Of a DNA stretch of 64,000 nucleotides, positions 1 to 13,000 are shown in pieces. Position 1 is the first letter of the stretch; every line of letters begins with the position of its first letter. The notes under the pieces were generated by a model that was given only the letters and a program-made list of their open reading frames with translations, was not told the DNA's origin and did not search any database. The stretch is from Siphlonurus alternatus (Eukaryota; Arthropoda; Insecta; Ephemeroptera; Siphlonuridae), in the NCBI GenBank assembly GCA_949825025.1, contig OX463782.1, positions 25,756,773 through 25,820,772 on the forward strand. Reading direction: 5' to 3'. Position numbers and translations under genes: made by a program.

Positions 1-2141
1 CATTAAATGTTCCTTATAATACAAAGACGACCGGATTTACATAGATGGTTACCGAACTTTCTATAGAGAAAGTCTGATACAAATGTTCGATGAATCAGCA
101 CGAGTACAACACACCCCCACACTCAATGGAGCGTGGTGCTCCGCACGAGGGGCTTCTATCAGCTGTGTCCTCGTCATGATACTGGACAATGTGGGTCTGA
201 TGACCAGTGCGGTCGACCCACATTTGACCAGTGGCCGCCCTCCCGCCGCCACGCTTGAAACAATACAACAACAATAGGAATTAACCAAGCTCATCGAACA
301 ACGAGAACAAGCAGAACTATAAGTTTGATAGTCTAATAATCAGATAGATTGAGCTAAACAAAAATCTTACATTCATTAGGCCAAATTCTTTAACAAATTT
401 TTTGTTTTTAGAACGTTTACTGTATATATTTCAATTATCTATTGATAATTATTGATGTCCTGATTATTGTATTGAATTTTTTTTTTATGTTGTATTACAA
501 TGCAGAGTATTGTTAAAAAATTCTATGTGCATAAATAAAAAGGGAATTTAGTTCAAACCTTTTTTTTTTTTTTTTTTTGTTGTTACAACCTGTCACCAAA
601 AGTATAAAGATTAAGAGTTGGTTTGAAAAGTATAAAATAGGTTAATGAAATTGAATGATCATAATGTTCATTGTAATTAGCTCTCAATTTTTGTTTATGT
701 TGTCAACATTAACTGGAACGTGCAGTGATAAACAAAATAAAATATTTAATTCCATTTTCAAAAATTAAAAGAAAAGAAACTATTAATTATTTTATTATGG
801 ATGATATTATAATTTTCCATTAAAAAGAATATGTACAAATATTTGGTTTGCAATTTAATTGGTTATAACCTCATATCGTGTTGTGGTATAACATGTTTGC
901 CGTTGACCTGTTAAATGTAATTTATTTTCTAATAATTTCTTATTTTAAAATAAGTTCCAATATTTATTACAAAACTTAAATGTGGACATTTGAGGTAATG
1001 CTTCTTTGGTTGGAAGGCCTGAAAAGTGAGCGTTGAACTCCATCTCAAGCTGTGGCGGTGGTTCTCCAACAAACGGCGGTCACACCCACGGGTTGGTTCG
1101 CAAGGCCGCACCTCCGCCATTCCTTCCTCCAGAACCGGAACTCCTCGTCATGCGGCCCCTCACTTCCTTCAGGACTCACCTTCCTGCCGGAAAATCGTCA
1201 GACTGCTCATGTACATGATCACCCACTTAACGGAAAGTGGTCATGATGACCAATGTTTAGAGGCAATTTGGTATTCAAATTAGCGTGAGCACGATGAAGT
1301 ATAACTGGCTGCTACACATAACGTAACTTAGTAATGACATAATATCATTCACTGTTTTGTTTCGTATAAGTATGCACTCGTGGTTTTATCACAAACTGTG
1401 GTTTTATGCAATTTATATACAGTACTATTTTTGTTTATTATTTCTATTAAACCACAATTAGTATTGAAAAATTAAAACAAGATTGCATGAGTCTGTATAA
1501 TTTCTAAAAATATACAACACCAACAATATAATTATCAACAATAAGCTATGTATATCACGAGCAGAAAAATCAATGAAAAATCATATCTTTACTATGTTTT
1601 TATGTCTTTAACGCTATCATACATCTTTATTATAAAACATGAAGTAGTATAATAATTCTAATTATGTGTTGAAATGTTTATCAGGATACTTAAAACATTT
1701 TAATGCATGCATCCGACTGTGTGCATGCGTTTCCTTTATCATATTCCATATTTAAGTAAGTTAATTGAAGCTTTTTAGTATTATTTACGTAGAAAATACG
1801 GTACATTAAATATGAACCAGATTATATATTAAATTAGATGAAAAAAACATACATTTTTTGAAAAAGACGTAATGATGACTGTAGTTAAGAAAAGCGTAAG
1901 GAGATGTTAATTTCAAATGTACCGCTAGTGCAGCAGTGAGTGCTGCGGTATTGCGGTATTGCGGCGGCAGGCAAGCAAGCAGCAGAGCACCGTGGCGTGG
2001 AAAGCGGGTTAGTGGGCTCGCGGCAAATGCGGCAAGCACGGCATGCGCGCAGGAGAAGTGCGCGGGGTGGTGGTGGGTAAGGAAGAAGGAGGAGGAGGCA
2101 AACAGGCAGTCAAACCCCGCTCTATGTTAGCTGCCCGGCTC
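1..2141. other. AT-rich flank with GC-rich islands, no gene recognised
   Basis: Mostly AT-rich DNA with homopolymer runs. Two GC-rich patches stand out, about 80-280 and 1020-1250. Both have short open frames on either strand, but I see no acceptor and donor pair that would make them convincing exons and no protein family I recognise. From about 1925 the GC content rises again into the putative gene A promoter. The 2041-2052 stretch contains a GCATGCGC core like an NRF-1/Ewg site, which is a common promoter motif in animals. The patches could be enhancers, first exons of non-coding RNA, or missed exons. Confidence 0.4.
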
Positions 2142-2380
2142 AGTCACTCACTCGTTCCTCGTCTTGAACTGTGTTGATTTCGTCACTAACGCGGCCCGTG
2201 AGCGCGAGTGGGCGTCACGTCAAAAATCAGCATCAGCAAAGACGCCGCCGCCTACTTCGCCCCGATCTTCAAACACGTGGTGCGCCAGCCGACATGACCA
2301 GCGCACCGCGGATCTAATAGTGTAACAATACTACACGAGGAGATCATCACGGGACACCGCCAAAATACGATCTCACACAG
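2142..2380 (+). promoter_or_regulatory. putative transcription start and 5' UTR exon of gene A
   Basis: This is a GC- and CpG-rich block in AT-rich DNA. It begins at a TCAGTC initiator match (A at 2142) and ends at CAG/GTATAA (donor at 2381). The coding start exon of gene A opens with a clear acceptor (TTTTTCAG, ending 9887) only 8 bases before its ATG, so a spliced upstream exon is required. This block is the best candidate I can see, and would give a first intron of about 7.5 kb. A second candidate with a TATA-like TTTATAAATA lies near 3176-3186. The link to gene A is inference; no transcript is available. Confidence 0.4.
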
Positions 2381-5300
2381 GTATAATATATAATGGGATA
2401 ATATTAAGATATATTACAGGGATAAAAATCATGATTGCATCGATCAGCTAAAATATCTTATTGCTTTCCTCGTCCGTGCATATATTTAAGATTTTTTAAA
2501 AAAAAATAGCTCATTGGTATAATCTGCATCGTGTAGGTTAGTTGCCGAGAGCAAATTTTCATTAAGTTATCTCAAAATCAAACAACTCTTTTATCATGCT
2601 ACAAATGTAACTAAAGACAAGAAAAAAATTGTCAGAAGAATTACAGGATCAATTGAAATTGATGAAGTTTTGTGTTTATATCAAAATTATGTTGAATATA
2701 TACGAAATTTCAACTAAAATTATTAAATTTTCTATCCAATAATAAAATTATTCAGTATAAATAATAAAAAAAATCCAGTTTTCATGAGTCATAAAAAAGG
2801 CGTTAATGTTCATTTTATTTATTAATATTTTGTTGCATTCATTCAAATCTCTCAGGTAGAATAAGTTGCATACATTACAGGGGAAACTTTTTACAAACAA
2901 ATCAGCTGGACACAATTTTCTTTTGTGTATTTTTATAGATAAAGATGAACAACAATAATAATCATAGTAATTTTACTATCGTAACATGATCAGACTATTT
3001 TTTTATTATTATTAGTTGAGGAAAATTAATTCGTTAGATTGATTAAATTTGATATCGTGAATGACCTAGTTTTATTTGTTAGATCAGCTGTGTATGATTT
3101 GAGTTGTGGGCGGTCTAATTCTGATCATCAGTAGTTCTGATCACACGTGACGTATTGGCAGCCGGTGTCGCGAGTATTTATAAATAAGTATATCAAAGTA
3201 AAGCAAGGTAGCCCGTATATCAAGCAACCAAGGCGGGCTGCTCGGCCTAAAGTGGGTTGCTCGGTGTTATAACGGTTCGCTCTTAGCTCACTGCTGTTGC
3301 TTCTACTGCTTTATAGCCAGACTGATGCAGAAAAGGATCGAGGATATATTACGTTGAGTGCGTGCATCATACACACGTTTCATTATCTTCATGTCTTTCA
3401 CAACAATTTTTTTTTAAATAGCACAAGATGATTAAAACACAACGAACTATTGATACTATTGTTATCATCATCAATGTTAATGTTCTGTTCATGACTCAAC
3501 AAAATTCAATTCTTTAAATCAATTCAATCATTAAGATTTGTTTTTTAACAAAAGAACGTGAAAGATACGAGTATTATTTTTTATCTAATTTCTTATGACT
3601 GTTTACGTGACCCAGTGATGATTAGACTGTAGTGATAGACTAGTTATTTTTATTTAATGGTAAATCAGATTTTTTTTAACTGAATTTATTTTAAGTGTAA
3701 TCTTATTGACTCAAGCACGAAGGTGACACAATTTTTTTTAACCTACAGAGCAGCGAGGGAAGAAGGACGTGTTTGCATAAAGTTTTTGCTTTCGCATCGC
3801 GACATGTCCTAAGTTAACGGTGATTTTCTATGGCATGCTATATACGAGCCGCTGCGTGATGATTCTGAAACCATTGCCAGTTATAAGACTACTTATATAC
3901 GCGGTATATTCAATCCTGTTTAATTCAAGCTCCACCTGTATAAACAATCATCACTAGCAATAACTTTTACCTTACGTCATTGTGAGGGCAATTTACGACA
4001 AGAAGAACAATCTTTGCGGATCTGCTTTGTATGCAAATTTCATTCCCAAAAGTTCAGAAAATAATTTATCGATAAATTAAAAACATGTATGCTTTACATG
4101 TACTAAAATATACAATACACAACACAACACACCCCACAACACGTACGCTTAAATTCTAGTATACATTTTTTTCTACATAATTATCTAAAACCAAGGGTTA
4201 TATATACAGCGCATATCATGTGTCCGTGAGTTTTAAAAACAGCTTTTGACTATTTCAATAAAGTTAATCTTTAGCAGTAAAATAATGAGAAAACAAGCCT
4301 TATTGTATTATAAAAATAGGTTTTTAAATTACTGGACACATTTGTAAGTAATTGATATCCATTTAACAACTCATCAATATTATATATAACCTTCAGAATC
4401 AAAACTAGTTATTTACTCTTTCTAATTCCTTATATTGTAACACCTGAAAGGTACTCTTATCACAGAAATGTTATTTAATCGGCTTTGGTTCTCATGACAG
4501 TTTCATGTATAATTAAATGAAAACTCTAAGTTATATAAGTGTAGTTTACAAACATTACAACATGCAAAATTTTGCTAATTTGAGGTTCTGCAACTTTCGT
4601 TTTAGCAGAGACAGAAAGTTACAGTTATTTACGTTGACATTGCATTTTGTAAATTTAGCATATAATATATTATGTATATTTAAACGCAGGTCATGTAAGG
4701 TGAAAATTAAACTAATTACAGTCTAGAGTCTAGTCGTATTAAATACCGTTCTAAAGAAAGCTTAACAGGTCATTATATTTATAGAACTAGAATTATAAAT
4801 ATTATATCGGTAAATTTTTATACATGAAAAACTATTTTCATATATAAAAAAGAAGAAAGACAAATACAATATAAAAAAATTAATTTGACGGGAATGAATT
4901 TTTATTGCTTTAAACTTATTATTTTTTTGTATTAAAACCAATGCCAAGTAGATAAAATTTTATTGTATAAGTCAACTTATGCCAAGTGTTACGAATTTAC
5001 TTATGACAAAAATGTGAGAGAAAAAAATGTAATCGTGACATGATTGAACCGTAAGACAGAAAGGTTCCTCGGGCCACGATAGACTTTTATCAGATGTTTT
5101 ATAATACTTTCTGCGTGCTGGTGCATATCGAGGGGGTTGAGAGGTCATGCGCATGCCGATGAAGTAACGAGGCTGGCCTTGACCATGAGCCAGCCAGCTA
5201 GGCGGCGAACGAGTGACTTGACAATGCTGACCCCGATCCCGCGACTGTCTGAACACCGACGTCAACTCAGCTTCCGTGCACTATGAGTCGCATCACGTGA

Positions 5301-6210
5301 TGTCGAGCATGGATATTGTCACTTTGTAAATTTTAGAAATTCAAGTTTTACAAACATTACGATTATAGTTGCCAAATTTCTATTGAAATATAATTTTTAC
5401 CATGCTTTTTTATTGTTATTTCTGCAGTCATTAAAATCTCCAAATATGACTGTGAAGAAATTAAGTTCTATATAAGCAAACGCTAAGATCATAATGAAAA
5501 ATATTTTAATATTATTTGAAAAAAAAAAAAAAAAATGAAATTATTACCATTTAATGTGATGAAATTCGATGAATAAAACCATCAAGTTTACAACAATGCA
5601 AGACAGAGTAAATTTCTTAAATATTATGCAGTCTTATACAGATAAAAATAAGAATAAATAATAAAATAAGAGAAGTTCTCTTTTATTTTTCTGTATTTCA
5701 CAGTTACAAAAATTTCATATGTAATGTAGTTCAATGAAATTTCACTAGTTTCCAGTCACAACATTTTTGTTTCCGATGTGTACGATAAATCTTCTGTAAA
5801 AATAGCTTTAGTTGAAAAAATCTTATTGATATTTTTTCCCTTCTTTCAATCGCTTTGCTCTACTCTGCAAACTGAGAATTCAAGCTAATGGCTTCTTTAG
5901 AAATCAGGCATGAAAAAAAAAAAAAATAAATAAATACCAACTCCTTGATTTTCACAAAGCTAACAATTTTTTTTCTCTCTTATTGGAGAATGAAGGTATA
6001 AATAAAGTTTTTGTTTTTTGCTATATGAAAACAAAAAAATGTGAATGCATTCAGACAGTATATTTAAAATTTTGAGCTCAATAGAACTATAAAATGAAAT
6101 GAACGATACATTTCTAATTACTATAATTGTAGACATGAAGTAGAAAAAATAACATGATGAATAAATTAAAAACAAATTCAAAATAGCGATGAAAATCAAA
6201 GTAGAAAGAG

Positions 6211-6605
6211 GTCGAGCGTGGCGCAGTGCATTGACCGGTTCTCGTTAGATCACCGAAGTCAGGCTACGTCGCGCGTGGTTAGTTCTTGGATGGGTGACCG
6301 TTTTAAGTTAAAGAAAAACGCTGCTCCCTTCCTGGGGTAAATTCATCTCGCTTTCCACCTAGTGAAGTGATGTACTTGTGTGTTGTGTGTGGTTCCCCAG
6401 GCTTTGGACATCACTTTGATCCATTGATAAAAAGTAGAGGTGTCCGTCCTGACTGAGGTTTTCCACGGTTCCCTCAGTCTCACCTCAGCAAATGCTGGGA
6501 CGCGTAACAGGCCGTGGCCGCCATCCTTTTCCTCCCTTATCCCTACCCATTACCCCGCCGCGAGCTGTAGACACACACCCCTTGTAAAAAAAAATAATAA
6601 TAAAA
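6211..6605 (+). mobile_element. 5S rRNA-derived SINE with insect-type 3' domain
   Basis: Positions 6235-6300 closely resemble the internal half of 5S rRNA, including CCGGTTCTCG, GATCACCGAAGTCA and the very characteristic TTGGATGGGTGACCG. This covers the internal RNA polymerase III promoter. The unit continues into an unrelated body. From about 6455 it carries a segment (GAGGTTTTCC, CAGCAAATGCTGGGA, GGCCGTGGCCGCC) that I recall as the conserved 3' domain shared by many insect SINEs. It ends in an A-rich tail near 6586-6605. A 5S head, a body and an A tail together make a SINE. I could not define a target duplication with confidence. Confidence 0.8.
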
Positions 6606-7506
6606 GACTCTTTTAACAATAAAAAAAAAATGGTAATGTCGTATCGTGTGTCAACAAATACTGCTAAAAAATTGTCACGAGAAAATCAGACAACAAAAGG
6701 TTAAGCGGTGAAGAAATTTGAGTCTTGTATTGAAACTTAATCTTTAGGTCATCACGTTTTTCCACCTTCCTTTCTCCTCCTTCTTATAATCAGCGTGACA
6801 AAAAGAAAAAGCTAGGTTAAAAGAGACTCTTAAAATTTATTATGACTTGAAATTGTTAACTCTATAAACTTTAGAGTGCTCTCTGACCGGGTCATGTCAT
6901 TCTTATCAATGCAACGTTTAACATGTGACTCATTTAAGATCCTCATTTTTTTTTTACGCTTACCATCATTATGCACTTAGCTTTATATGTTGTAGACATA
7001 TAATAGAAAATACCGTGCTCTATGATCCAAATTATATATCCTATTCAGGCCACATAAACAACGGCCAGCTGACAGCGATTAAGTTGCGAATGTTATAAAT
7101 TAATGAAAATAATGTAGCTTTATAGGTGGTCTTACTTTTACATTCGAGCGATTATATATAAAAAAAAAACACACACGAGAAAATATGATAATTAGTATAA
7201 AAACTTCAATTTAATAGAACCATTAAAATAATATTAATAATGATTTTAATTCATAATATTAAATTCATTAATAATTTACTTACAGGTAATGACATAGCAA
7301 ATATAAAAAAATATTTATTTATTTAAATAGGTCATACAGTAAAAAAAATTATAAGAAAAGATAAATAAATATAATATTTTTTTCTTGTACGTATGAGTTA
7401 CATGTTATGAATAATGTAGTTAGTCTACTGTATCTTGCGTCCTACATACTACAGTACCATATGGATTATAGTAAGATGCCATAATATCAAAAGATCGCTG
7501 TGTGAT

Positions 7507-7660
<154 letters not shown>

Positions 7661-9887
7661 AAATGAATGGGGATGCTTTGTTATAGTAATTCACTCTCTC
7701 TCTATATATTCAGTCAGTCAGTCGGTCGGTTGTCACGCATCGCATCAGGTGTAATGTTGCTTTATAAGATCCGTATTCACATTTCTGAGTAGCATTTTAA
7801 TATAAAGAGAAAGAAGAGAGAGAGAGAGAGAAGACCCACTGACTATAACTACGGTTATAACAGCGGTGCTAAAGCCTGAGCGGCTGTGTGGCTCGTCGGC
7901 TAGCTAAGGTATTGGTTGGTGGTAGGGAGCAAACCTTGACTTTCTGCCGTTAAGTGACCAAACACACGCGCTTGTTGCGTTTCTCCTTAAACTTTCAGAG
8001 AATTATCATCCTATACCTTAGTCCGTCAGTTCTATGCGTGAGTTTCTCAAACAAACATTGGAATTTTTTTGTGTTAACTTAACACCTTTACAAGTGAATG
8101 ATTTTTTGTTTGTTTTTGTGTTAAAAAATGGATTTAATAATATAATTAATGAAATCTGACTGATATCAATGCATGGTGAGTGTATTATTATTTATATTTT
8201 ATGAATATTTGACAACTGTTAACATTATGAATTTAAGGAGCAAATATTTAGAATATTCTTTAAAACGTGTGTGCCAAGTCAAAACTTGTATAGATTTTTA
8301 TCACTTATATTTAAAAAATGCCCTCGAATATAAATCTACTATTAAATTATAATTAAATAGCTACTTAACTTAGTAATATGCACCATATTGTGTGTTGATG
8401 CATGTAAAATTAATGGTCACTGATATTATATAAATTATCGTTGATTACTATAAATATTCATCAGTCAAACCTCCGTCAAATTAAGCATGCATGTTTTTTG
8501 ACGAATGTTTTAAACTACGAAACTTTTAATGATGACGTGCTAATATCATTTAATTAAAACAATCGAAGAGCGATGGACAATAAATAATTAACAAATCGTG
8601 CGTGCGAATGATTTTTATCAGGCATTGTTTATAACACGTAATATACCCTACATTAAAAACGGAGTTATAACAAGGAATAATGAGTCGAGTTACATAAAAA
8701 TATACAGCTCGTGTATATAAACATACACTACTAAAACATACGAAGTTATACTATTTTTTAGTAAATAAGAAGCAACATAATGATAAAAAAAAAACACATT
8801 TTTTTAGTATACCATGTTAGATTGCACATACACCTTTTAAAAGTTACAAATATAATCATTTCATAAATAGTGTATATTATTATTTTTTTATTCTTGCTGA
8901 GTTAATAAAGTCTTTGAAAAAGAGGGCTAACAATAAACTGAAAAAAATCTTGACTTTGTTGACATAGTATTTTAAAATCATTCATTAAAAAATAAGGTTA
9001 ATCTTATCATAAGTTTGTTATTACTTGATAGTAAAACAATTTGTATGTTGATACGTATACGAGAGAAATTGAGTTAATTACTCATGACAAACACAACAAT
9101 GCTACTTTCCGACGTGTTTATTTTGTTCCGAGAATGAGATCATATTGTGGAGAAGAGTGCAAACACAGATATGTCCCCGATGTGCATTTGTCTCCCTCGC
9201 TGCCCGAGCACCGTGAAGTCGAGGGCCTCTCGGTAATCAGTTGTTCCAGATTGGAGGACACTATCAGAAGTAAAAAAAACTTGCCACAAAACAACATTAA
9301 ATTCATTTGGGTGGGGCAGGATTTTTACTGTAGCTATATGGGTACATAAAATCTAGAATTTGGTGCTATTTCCCATTGTGCGGTATTGCCTAATTTAAGG
9401 TTCATTGCATGGTCACTTATCTCGCAAGAAAATAAATGTTAAAAAAAATGTTGCGCTTTTTATTAAGCTGGGTGTGTGTTTTTTTTTTTCTACTGATTTC
9501 TCAATAACTATAATTTACCAATGGTTAATTGACTAGCATACATCGTATTTAAAGAAAAATACATGTTTTTGGATGGAATTTATTGCAAACTGTATCGTAA
9601 GAAAACAGTTTTGTGAGGTATTTCAACGCTGTATTGTAAGAATTCTACAGGATTGAAAATTAAAACTTTATACTTCATCTGATGATTTCTATGATATACT
9701 TTTTACCCTGATATTATTAAATTATAGTACATAAATTATATTGATGTAATTATATGGACGATTAGAGAAAATTAACTTAACGTAACTTATAATTCTTGTT
9801 GCAATGGGACACAGTACTAACCAAGTTGGCACGCTGCCCATGAGCAGGTGCTATTACGTGCAATGTCTCACAGTACGTGTTTTTCAG

Positions 9888-10043
9888 CTCGGAGCATGCT
9901 GCGGCCCCGTGAAGCGGCGGGCCCGCGGAGCATGCGTGGCTGGACCCCGCCCCCCTCTGCCACCGCGGTGATGGCGATTGCTCTTCTGTTGCTGGCGCCG
10001 CCCGCACGTGCCATGGCGCCACGATTTTCCTTCAATGCGGAAG
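9888..10043 (+). CDS. Gene A coding exon 1 (signal peptide)
   Basis: The acceptor TTTTTCAG ends at 9887 and the donor AAG/GTGAGT at 10043/10044. Coding starts at ATG 9896, which follows 8 bases of 5' UTR. The exon is strongly GC-rich. It ends in phase 1, and the split codon gives Gly50. Confidence 0.85.
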
Positions 10044-13000
10044 GTGAGTGTCCTAGTATACCGTCAAATAACAACTTTTTGTCACTTTAAACCAGAATGT
10101 CATAATTCGAAGAACTGCTAATAAAAAAAGAAAATAATTGTTGTGAAACTTGTTCATATTTTTAAAATAGGACTTTTAAATCCATGTGTTTATTTATTTA
10201 TCTTCATTGACCATGACATTGAAAGTTAAGTTTTATCGTAAATCAATTGAAGCTTTATTTGTATCATTGTACGAGTTGATTATTGACGTAATAGAAAACC
10301 TTTATATAGGTTAAATACATTTTTGTGATGATTCGGATTCCTCCTTAATTACCATTGCGATGATAAAAATAAATATAGAATAACGTGTTTTGAAATCAGC
10401 AAGAAAAAAGGTATCGGAGAACATTTATTTAATTGGAATGGAGTATTGACCTAAAAAAATTTTATAGCAGAAATGGATAGAGGATGAAAAGTCATGTTAC
10501 TTTGATTTTTTTCAGATTTTTTAGGGACCGGGAAGTATTGCTAAAAAGTTTTGGCGAGGTCGGGTTCGAATCCACGTCCCTTTTGGGTCCTATCTTTTAT
10601 TAAGAGAGGCGGCAAGAGGCGGCACTTTTTCTGCACTTTCAATAATTTTTAAAAAATAATTGCCGGGCTCTAAAAAATCTGAAAAAAATCAGAGTAGCAT
10701 AACTTTGCACCCTCTATCCATTTCTGCAATAAAAAAAATTGAGGTCGGTACTCCATTTTAATTAATTAGATTCAAAATTGTGTCAGCCTAATTAATCTGG
10801 AAATTTTAATTAAATTATTAATGCATAATGCTTTTTGTCTCCAAACAAAATTTCTCTTTCCCTGCAAAAACGTCTTTAAAATATTTCAAAAAAATCTTCC
10901 TGATAATAATTTACAACTTCCTTTGTGTATACAAATTATTACTATGGGATATGACATAATATATAATTATGTTTAAAAAGTACTGTAATGTCTTTTACAT
11001 CGGTAATAAAACTATCAAGAGAACAAGTTAATAATGAGAACATAGAAATATACTGTTGTATGCTGCACTTTGTAAAATAAGTAACACAGTAAATATATAA
11101 TTAATTCTATATTCAAGAAACGATTTTATTTTAACATCCGAGTTGTTATAACATTTATGTATAAATAATCAGAAACAAGGGAATGTGATACATGTCACGA
11201 TCATGCAGTCTGATTTATAAAATATGATTTGCCACTTTATTGCATTCCGTGTTCATTAAAAGAAAGAATGCATGGTAATTAATGGAGCATCATGCATTAC
11301 AGATGTGTACACTTATAAGCAATTAATAGGGCAGTAGTGTAGAATGATGGGCAGTAGTAGACCTACATATCAGATCGAGTAGCGTAACCGATCGATGCAT
11401 AACCGCCGTCCTACGTCCTTCATATACAAAGAAAAAAATATATATGTTTCTAGGGAAATCACTCTAGCAAGAGTAAGCAAGCATGTTAAATATAAAAATA
11501 AAACAAATGTTGAGATGTAAATATAAGTTGATATCCTTTTCATCAAAATATTTTTCTAGGCCATCCACATCAAAAAATTAATTTTCTATAGATTGAGATG
11601 AATGCATACATAAAAAAACGTGATCAAGCAATAATTTAGTTTAAAAGATATTTGTAGAATTCAACGTGAATTTTGTTTTTTTCTTTGTCATAATTCACAC
11701 GGTAAAATTCAAGTTTATGTATTATTACAAAAGGAAACATGCTTGCAATACAAGGAAATGATATGTATTTTTTTATTGTTGGCAATTTCAATAAAAAATA
11801 TACCAATTATTTAATTTTATAATTTTTATAGCTTCTACCTAATTTTATCGTGATTTTGCTTTTTTTTTTTTTTACAAAATTATTCCAATTTAACATTACA
11901 AATTAATATTCTTAGGAATCCCACGAGAGTTACACAGCAAAAACTTGAATTTACAGTTTGCTATTTTATACTTTTTTTGACGGGGACAAAAATGTCATGA
12001 TTGCACCTTAAATGTCTATGACTCTAGGTACTCTATGAAGACATTGCTCGAAAGAAATGACAATTTTATAAATTCAAATAAATAATTTTATAATCACACG
12101 TAGTCAAATTAAAGGGACAGAGTAGCACTGTAGTGTTTCACCGTTTTTATTAAAACTGTAAAAAACTATCATAATTAAGGTTTATTATATACATTATATA
12201 TATATGTTATAGATGTAACAAAAATTTATAAAAAAAACATAATAACATATTAACTATCCTCTTTGTAGCTTAACTATAATTTTATAATTCTGTTCATTAC
12301 TGCATGTACAAACTCTTGTTCCTTGTGATAAATATTGAAATATCATCAATATAATATTAGTTTATTAATTTGTACGTATATATATACAGTTATCATAAAT
12401 ATGAAACTAGTATGAATTTCAATAAATTTATGGATAAAAGAAACTAAATTAAATTTATGCTTCACCTGGTAAGATCTGGTCCATTTAACATTATATGGTA
12501 AATAAATGGCGGATAATCATCAGGGACATGCAATCTTCTTCTTGCATGCTACTTGCCACTAAACGGTAATGTTACTGTTTGGAGCAGCTAGCAAAATAAA
12601 AAAAAAAAAAAAGCGAAAATGTGGTTTGCCGCCAGATTCTGAGAGAGTATTGAAGAACACTGCTGCCGGGCATCGAGTTTAATTTTACCGATACCTTGCG
12701 TGGTCTGCGTCTACACCGTACAGGATATTATCATATACAGCAGTTCTAATTTTTAGCACAATAATTGTATTATTTTTTAAAATTTCATTCACATAAATTT
12801 TCAATGATTTTTAAGTAATATTAGAAAAATCTAGAAACTCTTTTGAAACTTGAGTATGTCTCTTATCGTCAAAATGTTTTTCTTTTAAAAGATTTTTTTG
12901 TTATCTCACTGAGAAAAAAGTTTATGGAATGTTGTCATGTATTTTTTTTTATGTGGAATGTTATTCGTTGTTGCGTAGTAATAGCAAATGCTGAGCAGGT

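Noticed and set aside
6235..6300. A true 5S rRNA gene
   Set aside because: Only the internal half of 5S is recognisable, and it continues into SINE body sequence and an A tail.
9041..9349. A 102-codon plus-strand frame and a 62-codon minus-strand frame with hydrophobic leader
   Set aside because: The plus frame starts at TTG. The minus frame is short and has no splice or domain support. The DNA is probably an intronic GC patch.
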